Shown here in pieces: positions 56,421 through 64,000 of a DNA stretch of 64,000 bases (position 1 is its first letter; each line of letters starts with the position of its first letter). The notes below the pieces were generated by a model. It was not told the DNA's origin. It ran no database searches and saw only the letters and a list, made by a program, of their open reading frames with translations. The DNA is from Zelopaecilomyces penicillatus (lineage: Eukaryota > Ascomycota > Sordariomycetes > Hypocreales > Pseudodiploosporaceae): NCBI GenBank assembly GCA_005765155.1, contig VCCP01000001.1, positions 6,386,001 to 6,450,000 of the forward strand, read 5' to 3'. Position numbers and translations under genes: made by a program.

Positions 56421-57463
56421 TCAGAAAGTGCTCCAATTCCAGTCACGAGGCACACTGGCGGGTATCTCGGGGCCTTGGGGCAAGCCAAATGCATTTGCCC
56501 CGTGCGCCATGATTGGAGTCGAGGGCACCGTCTGGGCAGCGCTTGACGACGCCGAACTGGTCGCCTGGCTATTGTCCCTTCGGCCATGCCACAACTTAAA
56601 TTGGTCAAAGCAATGATTGCAAGTTCTGCAGGGAGAGGCGCGAGGGTTGAAGTTGGCATCCTGGTCAAGCGGAATAGCAAAGCTGGAGTGCCAATCGCAA
56701 AAGATATTTCCACATTTGCGGCAGTGATGGCGTCGAATAAAGTAGCTAAATGTACGCTTACATGTTGGATCATCACAAATGGTAGATTCAACATCGGGCT
56801 AATAAAAAACAAGTGTGCCGTTAGCATGAGAACTTTCTAAGAAGATGCGCAATAGTGCTGGTTGTGTCAGGCGCATTGATTACAAGCGCCGTGCGCATGC
56901 ACGACATCCATATGTGTACAGACAAGGGTTTCTCAATCAGCATAGAGGTTAATGAAACTCACCTTCCAGTGATTACGCGTTGGCATTTCTGTCACTTCAG
57001 GGAACAGTTCGAGGTTCCAGTCACCATTGAGGCTGTTGCCACTGTTGGGGCTTCCACCAGTAGAGCGCCGACTCAGTCGCTGTCCAATCCCACTGAAAGC
57101 AGGTAGATTCATGAAGCCGGTGTTGGAGCGGCGCAATGTCGAGTCAGAACCCGAGTCAGAACTTGTGTCGCCAGATTTAGGCTTTGTAAAGGCAATCGAG
57201 GGGAACTCGTCATTCGGCCGAAGAGCCGCGGGCATATAGAGTGGGCGGACATGACGGGCATTGTACGTCTTAGGCGACGGTGGTGTTGACACAGCGCCGC
57301 TGTTGTTGCCGTTGTTGAAGCCCGCCGTGTTGATGGGAGAGATCTGCGGTCCTTGTGGGAGCTGGTAGGAGCGCGATCGCGAATGGTGAGGACGCTTTGG
57401 TAAAAAATGACGAGAATGTTGTTGTTCGCTGGGTAGCATTGGCATAACGAGGTCAGCGGACAT
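56421..57463 (-). CDS. FYVE zinc-finger protein with disordered N-terminus
   Basis: Two exons on the minus strand, 57463-56963 and 56798-56421, joined over a 164-base phase-0 intron (donor GTGAGT, acceptor TATTAG), give 292 residues. The N-terminal 165 residues are Pro/Ser/Asn-rich and include SRSRSYQLPQGP and STPPSPKTY. Exon 2 encodes a complete FYVE finger: ICDDPTCKRTFSYFIRRHHC, then RKCGNIFCDWHS, then CRTCNHCFDQF, with the R-R-H-H-C-R-K-C-G core that binds PI3P on endosomes. A Ser/Ala-rich tail follows and ends in DWNWSTF. It has no RING or kinase domain. Roles in endosomal or vacuolar sorting are plausible by family. The frame also stays open upstream to 57544, but a poly-T tract there and the residue composition favour the start at 57463. 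Confidence 0.88.
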
Positions 57464-60400
57464 GGTTTGCTGCGATGTCTTGTCTAATTTTTTTTTTATC
57501 TTTGTCGGCTGATGCTCAGGAGTGCAAATGCGGTGAGAGGACAACGGTGGTGGGCTGGTCTCTTGTGTGTATGTGTGTGTGTGTGTGTGTCGATATCACC
57601 ACTTCCAGAGCTGGGTGAGAGCAGCCGAGTCGAGTAGATGCAATGCGCGATGGCAAGTGATGTCTTAATTAATCCTTCTGATAGCAGCGCTCCAGCTGGC
57701 GAGAGTTGAGCGAGACTGATCGTGAGGTGCGCTGTGTGTGTAGAAGTCGTGTAAAAGTCGTGGAGACGGTTGTATGGCTGTGTGGAGGGAGTCTGGCAGG
57801 GAGTTAATATGCACAGTACGGAGTATGGCGACCGCGAGTCGAGTCGGGTCGTCGTGAAGGAACATCCAACCGGGGGGTGGTGGGGGTCTGTGTATTATAG
57901 CGGGTGTGTCGGGTCGATGCCGCATTGGACCGATAGGCATAGAGACACCCTATCGCAGCGCGGCAATTGGCGGAAGCGGTGACGGGTTTAGTGGGTGGCG
58001 ATGCAAGTCACCGCTGTTACTGAGCGCCATAGCTGATGTGGTGGAGGGGCACTGAATTTGGAGGGCAGCCAGCCATCGAAGGCTAGACAGAGAACCTCAA
58101 GCTCTCGGAGAGACACCTGTCACCACCGCCACGCTCTATGTAGGTTAGTAGTCTGTGTGCTACTTGGAAGCAGCCCAAAGCTGGCTCTGAGCGTTGGTTT
58201 ATCTGCGAGAGGCTTTGGCTGCTAACTTTAGGCAGGAGTTAGCACTGAGTACCTGCCGTGACAGTTGGCTTGACAGTGTTATATGTAATAGTAGTCAAGG
58301 TGGGTAGTAGCTAATGTACCTGAAGTTGCCCGGGAAAGCTACACGAGTGAGTGAAACTAGGAGGAAGGAAACTTGTTCAACCAAGCAGGCAGGTGATATC
58401 GACCAGCATAGACTTGGCCCACCCAGACCAGCCGTGAAGGCTTGTTGAGCCTGTATGTGGTCTCCTTCTTCTCCGTCGTTCATCTTAGGCACAAACACAA
58501 CAGACACCTAGCCAAGACAAATGACACGCGCGAACGAGGGTGGCAGTCCACCAAAGTCACTTAGTGCCATAGTGGCAACATAGCCATTGGGCGGTGGCCC
58601 GGGAGGGGGGATACAGTGCTCCGTACAGTGTTGCACACCCAGAGACGATAAGCTGGCCGGCTTAATGCTGACCTGCACCAGGGTCACAGCTACAGTATGT
58701 ACATGGACCAGCAGAAGCCATTAATCACATTTTCTGGGGGATCAATGCGGTTAGCCGGCGGCATCGCTTGGCCGGCATTGTCACGGAATCGCACTTCCGC
58801 TGCTGGTCTTGTTTTCCCCAACACAGGAATGAGGCGAGGAATAGAGTTGTAAAGTTGACGAGCGGCTGGGCAAACAGTGAGCAAGCCAGAGACGACGGCA
58901 GGGGCCCTGTCCCGAAAGCCTTGGCCACTCTGACGCAGCGTAGTCGGAGCCAACAGAACGAACTAATGATATGGAAGTTATTTTTACAGTACTAACGCGT
59001 GGCTAGCCAACATCATTTCATGCGGCGTCATGCATGCATCTCGACACACACACATATCGGATCTCGATGAGCCTCCAATTCTATCTTCATCTTTCATCTT
59101 CATTCCCCCGCATGTCATGATTTGTGGGCGTCTTGCAGGTACATGTCGGTGTCAGCTCTTTTTGATTACCTGGCACATTGCACTTATGGGAATTTGCCAT
59201 GTACGATTTCATTGCGCAGCCACTGCTCGTCTGCTTGTCGTCATGATCAACGCCTTCATCGCTTTCCATCTGCGAGACTTGCTTTCTTCCGACGTCATTC
59301 TTTTCTTGCACTATAATATTCTAACATAGGCCTTTGATTCTCTTTTCGTGCCTTGTCTCGCGTTGCATCTCAGCCGCTCACCTGCCATCATCCCACATCT
59401 TGTTTCCAAACTTTGCTGCACTTGAAAGGAGATGCCTCCATCACCGCCTCCTCTTCCCCGCTGGCCCCACATGAACCACATTACTGGCATGGATTAATGC
59501 CTCCTGGTCCAAGACAATACCCGGGGAGACGATGATCTTTGATTACGGGCTTGGTGAGACCGCTGCTCTCGTTTTTTTATCCTCTTTCTCTCACTTTTCA
59601 TCAATAGAGGTTCCCTTAAACCTGGCCCACATTGCCCAGTCGGAAGCGCTGGTAATACGGTGCACCCCTCCTAAGTTGCTTGCCAAACGCCCTGACCCGT
59701 CTCTGATCCGGATGGCCCGTGTCCGTGAGGATCCTTGGTGGCTGCCCGGAAGCCGCAAGTCTTTCTCATGGCAGCGCTATATACCTCTAGACGGCCGAGG
59801 CCCATCACTGACTGAATTGAGTTTCGCGATGCCTCGAGTTAACATTTTAGACTCCATGGCGATCCCTTCTTTTGGGAATGTCCCCGCGACACCCACCTCT
59901 GCATCACCGACACAGTTCTTATCATTCGACTTTCCCTTTTTGGTCCAACTTGGAATTTGCAGGAGTAGCGGCAATCCCAATGGAAGACTCCAGATCAAGC
60001 AATTCACGCAACGCAACGCAACTCCCAAGTCCTGGTGAATAAACATACATAGTACATATTCTTCTCAGCCTGGTCTACCTATGACCAACCCAAGTAGCCA
60101 CCTGCGGTGAAGTGGGCAATGGAAGATCTGTTGCACTACTACCAATCCCCTCCTCTCGGCACGGCTGTTCCGGCACATGGAGTTTGGCGATTGGCCTCCC
60201 AATAATAGAGCCTTGTTTCAAGAGAGTGTGTGCTGGTCGGCAAACGCGCAAAAAATTAGACAATTACGCATGGGAAGCTCGCACAAGCTGTGCCTCCACT
60301 TGCTAACTAAACTATCTGTCATAACTTTGATTTGACCTTGTATGTGGGGATTGTTCACGTAAGTGTCGAAACACTGCATAGCGCACTCAACGGCAGCCCC

Positions 60401-61592
60401 CCCCTCCAGAAGTCGAAAGTGCTGGAAAGTTGCTGACAGCAGCTCCCGCCTCAAATGAGACAACGTAAGCCTGCCTGGTTGCAGCAACAACCACACAGGA
60501 TACCAATCACATTCGGATGATTCTACCGGCACTCATTATGTGCGTTGATTTAAGGCACAGAAGGGAATGAAAACCGCGCAAGGGGTAAGCAGCTAGACAT
60601 GACTCCTGTTGATGGCGCTTTCCTGGCGCTTGAGCAAGAAGAGGCAGGCGAACATTCGTTACAAAATGCATGGCGCCGATTGGCTTTATTTATTGCTGTG
60701 TCGAACGAACGTCCCGTTTGGGGAACTGTGTGCATGACCAATGGAATTCTTATCGCATTGGCATGATTGGTTAAAATGGTTAACTACTGAGCCATTCCTG
60801 TACGGGTTGAAGACATGTGCGAAATAATGCTCCTCAGAATCATTGCCTACCTACCTTGATTATCAGTTATTATTACAATGAATGGCGCGGTTCGGCGCGG
60901 CTGGTTAATTGGACCCCACCAGCACCCCCTCATTCATCACCATGAATTATGGGCCCGATGCCGGAGCGCGGCCTTTCAAACGGGCTCGGCTAACAAAGCC
61001 CAAACCCGTTGCCATTATGGCACCGTTTTGCCTTTGCCACATTCGCCGCTGCTTGCTCACATCAGGGGCGTTTACCGCCGCGCGTTCCTGGATGCCTTTA
61101 CTGAGTTAGTCGTCTTTTTGTTTTATTGATGCAGAGATGAAGCGTAAATGTAATTATCACTGCGAAGCTGTCTGATTTGAAGATTTGATGATATCGCCGT
61201 ATGCTTCGTAGGCCACAAATGAGGCTGAACTGGGGAGCTACATGAGAATTTCTATTTGCCAAAACCTACATATAAATAGTGCATTCCTCATTATGGAATT
61301 AATAACCATTTTCCTTATGTACCTTGCCTTTTATTTTATTCAAAAGACTTTTTTTATTTTTAGAAAAAGAAATGAAGAGTTTAACAGCTAGTCAAACTGG
61401 CTAGCTTTGTAGAATGCCTAAATGTACTCTTGGCTTGGACTAGACATGTATAAACTATCACTGGACAAAACATATTTATTTTGCGCGTATGTGCAGGGGC
61501 AATATCTCCTCTATATACCATAATAATATTTAGTATATATTTGCTAGATTGCTCAGACTGCGTCAGGCGCATGTTAAATATGTGATTGTAAA
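57464..61592. other. Four-kilobase region without a recognisable gene
   Basis: 57464-58100 is likely the promoter and leader of the FYVE gene and carries a T-run (57489-57497) and a TG repeat. From 58100 to 61380 there is no frame with domains, no consistent splice chain and no repeat family. 61280-61592 is strongly A/T-rich and likely the 3' end of the molybdopterin gene. Confidence 0.45.
57564..57590. repeat. (TG)n dinucleotide repeat
   Basis: About thirteen TG units with one TA interruption, in the leader or promoter of the FYVE gene. Confidence 0.9.
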
Positions 61593-63807
61593 TCAAGCCA
61601 TCTCCCATCTCCCGCTTTTCCCTCCATCTTTGAGAATGACGCGAAGCCCCTGAACGGCCATCCCTTTATCAACTGCTTTACACATGTCATATACAGTAAG
61701 CGCTGCCGTCGAGGCAGCAGTCAACGCTTCCATCTCTACCCCGGTCTTGCCGTCACACGTCACCGTCGCCCGGATCTCGATTTGACGATCCCCAATTACG
61801 TCGAGATCGACACTAACACGCGATATGGCGATGGGATGGCACAGCGGGATCAGGTCCGGCGTCCGCTTTGCAGCCATGATGCCGGCCACTCGAGCCACGC
61901 CCAGCACGTCACCTTTCTTCATTTGGTTGTCCCGGATCAGCTTGATGGCCGTGTCGTCGGAGAAGTAAACTGTACATGCTGCTGTCGCCACCCGCGTTGT
62001 GACTGCCTTTTCGGAGATCGAAACCATATGAGCTGAGCCTGACTCGGAGACATGAGTCAATCGAGGTTTCTCTAGTAATGACGGTTGACTGTGGCTCCTA
62101 TCCTTGTGATCTCTCATCAGATGCCGGGAGTTAGAAAACAGTCGCCGTTGCTCATAGAACGTAGAACGTGGTGTCAAAGTGTTCCAGGGAAGCCGTGTAT
62201 CATGAGCCAGGCGACGTGACGCGATTGGAAAGCTGTCAACAAGTGATACAGAAACAGGATCTACCATTTGGCTACTTTTAGCAGATATTCTAAACAGTAA
62301 CCAAGCAGGTAGAGTATAACCCCCAAGATCCCTCAAGCTTCTCTGAGTAGCCGGGAAGACCAGGTCGTGTGCGAGCATGACCCAAAAGCCTACGACACCG
62401 TGACAACCGAGGGAGGGACATAGGTGTGACCTGTTACCCACCTATCAAGATCATCGGCCGATTTTTCATATGTTCGAGTGTTCCAAGACCCGCATGTTTC
62501 GCCTTTTTTCTCTTGACTGCCATGCCAATAACGTCAAGTAACTCGGGTTCGGTAATGGCTGCTCCCAAAGGCCGACCTTCAAGAGTTGCTGCATCTCCTT
62601 GTCTGCACTCCGCTACAGCCTGTTTCATAGCCTCAAACGCATTTTCATCGATGGGCTCCCCACCATTGGACTTTCGCATGATATCTCGTAGTGACACTTC
62701 GGCATTCCCAAAAAGACACACTTTTAGGTTGCCGTCTCCTGTGATGCGAAGCCGATTACATGTGCCGCAGAAATTGTGTGTCATGCTAGTGATGAAGCCG
62801 ATTCGTCCCTCGAAGCCCGGGATGCACCACGTTTTGCTTGTGTTATTTTTGTGATCCTGGACCTTTTGTAGGTTGGGATACTTGGTCCGAATTAGGTCCA
62901 GCATTTCGGAATAGCTGAACATTTTGCCTTTACTCCACTTATTCCCATCGAACGGCATGTACTCAATGAAGCGCACCTCAATGTCTTTCTCCTGAGTCAT
63001 CTCGACAAATGGGATGACCTCTTGATCGTTCATTCCCCGCATAACGACGCAGTTGATTTTCAGCTTGATGCCACCACCTAGCTTGTTGAGTTCCAAGATA
63101 CGATCTATGCTCTTTTGAACGGCCTCAAACCCCTTTCTCCTAGTCATTATCTGGTACTGCCAGGGGTCAAGAGTGTCAAGACTAAGGTTGACACCGGTTA
63201 GTCCAGCTTCCACCATGCTGTTCAACTTTCTGTGCAGCGAGATTCCATTGGTCGTCAGACATAGTTCCTTGAGACCATGTTGCCGCAAAGCCCCAATCTG
63301 GTGCATCAGAGGCAAGATGTCGCGGCGGACGGTAGGTTCCCCACCAGTTAGGCGAATCTTGGTGACGCCTTGCGAGACGAACAGAGACGACAGCATGATG
63401 ATCTCGGGAGTAGTAAGAAGCTCCCTGCTTGGAGAGAGCGGGACGCCTTCTTCAGGCATACAGTACAAACATCGCAGATTGCATCTCTCCGTGATGGAGA
63501 TACGGAGATAGTCATGTTGTCGGTCAAAATTGTCTGTCAAGAACTCGGAGAAGGGTCTGGCGTCACGGATGCGCTCCCTCCGGATGGATAGTGATGAAGA
63601 AGTGGGCTCGAGTGTTTGATTTGTCACAGCGGCAGCTGGTCCTTGTTCATGAGCCAGTGCTGCGGATGAGGCCCTCCTCTGTCCATAAGCGGGAGGGAGA
63701 ATTGAGGACGTTGGATTCGTGCCGTGAATGAGACACGGACTGGCTCGGGGCAGCCTAGCAGCCACGCGATAGCCTGTGAGGTACATATTCTGATTAAAGG
63801 AATTCAA
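61593..63807 (-). CDS. cnxABC: Molybdopterin precursor synthase: MoaA and MoaC domains in one gene (MOCS1 / cnxABC)
   Basis: The MoaA part, 63807 down to about 62437, starts with a basic, Arg/Ala-rich presequence suited to mitochondria. Its radical-SAM motif is CNLRCLYC, followed by TGGEPTVR, and the C-terminal cluster is FCGTCNRLRITGDGNLKVC. The MoaC part, to 61593, contains VSISEKAVTTRVATAACTVY, PDLIPLCHPI, DGKTGVEMEALTAAS and the catalytic KDGGKSGRW. Together they convert GTP to cyclic pyranopterin monophosphate, the first step of molybdenum-cofactor synthesis needed by nitrate reductase and sulfite oxidase. A 52-base intron, 62441-62390 (donor GTGGGT, acceptor CGTAG), joins the frames into one polypeptide of about 720 residues. 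Without splicing, MoaA ends in Ile-Gly-Gly at a TAA at 62436-62434. The junction is the least certain part; a longer intron ending near 62226 is also frame-compatible. Confidence 0.9.
62390..62441 (-). other. Candidate regulated intron splitting the MoaA Gly-Gly end
   Basis: The donor GTGGGT lies within the two terminal Gly codons (GGT GGG TAA). Phase 1 splicing to CGTAG followed by GC gives Gly-Phe-Trp and continues in the MoaC frame. The donor fits GTRNGT; no strong CTAAC branch is visible, so efficiency is uncertain. Confidence 0.5.
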
Positions 63808-64000
63808 TCTATATAGATATGAATGCTGTCATGTGTATCGTGACCCAAGCTCGGTTTTTTTGAAGCTCGCTTCAGTCGTAGCTACGTTTGGTCGACTGCG
63901 GACTTATGCTAATGACATGGCGCGGCTGTTCCAATGTGGTGATTGATAATTTGAAACTTGTTAGAAGAGGCAACAGGTATATAATATTTTATGACATTCC
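63808..64000. other. Upstream region of the molybdopterin gene
   Basis: Promoter-side sequence for the minus-strand gene, A/T-rich near the start codon. The window ends here; nothing else was recognised. Confidence 0.4.

Noticed and set aside
59532..60038. Plus-strand frame of 168 codons
   Set aside because: No domain or splice context; composition is not distinguishable from the spacer.
1..64000. CRISPR arrays, prokaryote-style operons, transposase or reverse-transcriptase genes, secondary-metabolite cluster
   Set aside because: No direct-repeat/spacer array, no mobile-element domain, and no polyketide synthase, NRPS or terpene synthase was seen. Gene structure is eukaryotic with spliceosomal introns.

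Overview
This window looks like the nuclear genome of a filamentous ascomycete (Pezizomycotina), most likely a sordariomycete and perhaps Hypocreales. The evidence is short introns (about 50-170 bases) with GT-AG ends and CTAAC-like branch points, large gene-free spacers of 2-5 kb, and a eukaryotic housekeeping gene set: tricalbin, 20S proteasome beta5, cytosolic TrpRS, RPS18, SBDS, carboxypeptidase Y, a fused MoaA/MoaC gene and a GH16 glucanase. The class assignment is inference from gene content and was not tested by alignment.

Layout. 0.3-2.2 kb: a FYVE plus RING zinc-finger protein (+). 4.9-9.7 kb: a four-exon tricalbin (+). 10.6-11.6 kb: proteasome beta5/PRE2 (+). 12.0-13.5 kb: mitochondrial t6A enzyme QRI7 (-). 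14.0-18.5 kb: a 1479-residue single-pass membrane protein (-). 18.5-23.4 kb: no gene found. 23.5-25.0 kb: GT34 mannosyltransferase of the MNN10 type (+). 28.4-29.5 kb: secreted GH16 (+). 30.2-30.9 kb: MAPEG-like membrane protein (+). 32.4-32.7 kb: small secreted cysteine-containing protein (+). 33.3-35.2 kb: SUT-type sugar/H+ symporter (-). 35.2-39.8 kb: no confident gene, with one suspicious minus-strand spliced patch. 39.8-40.2 kb: small basic conserved-looking protein (+). 41.6-42.6 kb: F-box-like hypothetical protein (+). 43.7-44.4 kb: RPS18 (+). 44.7-45.7 kb: SDO1/SBDS (-). 46.3-48.2 kb: tryptophanyl-tRNA synthetase, eight exons (+). 49.4-51.2 kb: carboxypeptidase Y (+). 53.9-55.4 kb: ELO fatty-acid elongase (+). 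56.4-57.5 kb: second FYVE protein (-). 57.5-61.6 kb: no gene found. 61.6-63.8 kb: MoaA-MoaC, the molybdenum-cofactor MOCS1/cnxABC gene (-).

Functional themes. The genes are individually ordinary and form no operon-like system or obvious biosynthetic cluster. Loose themes are translation (RPS18, SDO1 and WRS1 packed within 4.5 kb, plus QRI7), membrane and phosphoinositide biology (tricalbin, two FYVE proteins, elongase), the secretory and vacuolar route (MNN10, CPY, GH16, the small secreted protein) and sugar uptake.

The most interesting single observation is at the MoaA/MoaC junction. The predicted intron donor splits the C-terminal Gly-Gly codons of MoaA. Intron retention would give a MoaA ending in Gly-Gly, and splicing would give a MoaA-MoaC fusion without it, which is the logic known for animal MOCS1. 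I found no CRISPR array, intact transposon, tRNA or rRNA gene. Exon boundaries were derived by hand from splice consensus and reading frame, and are not transcript-supported.
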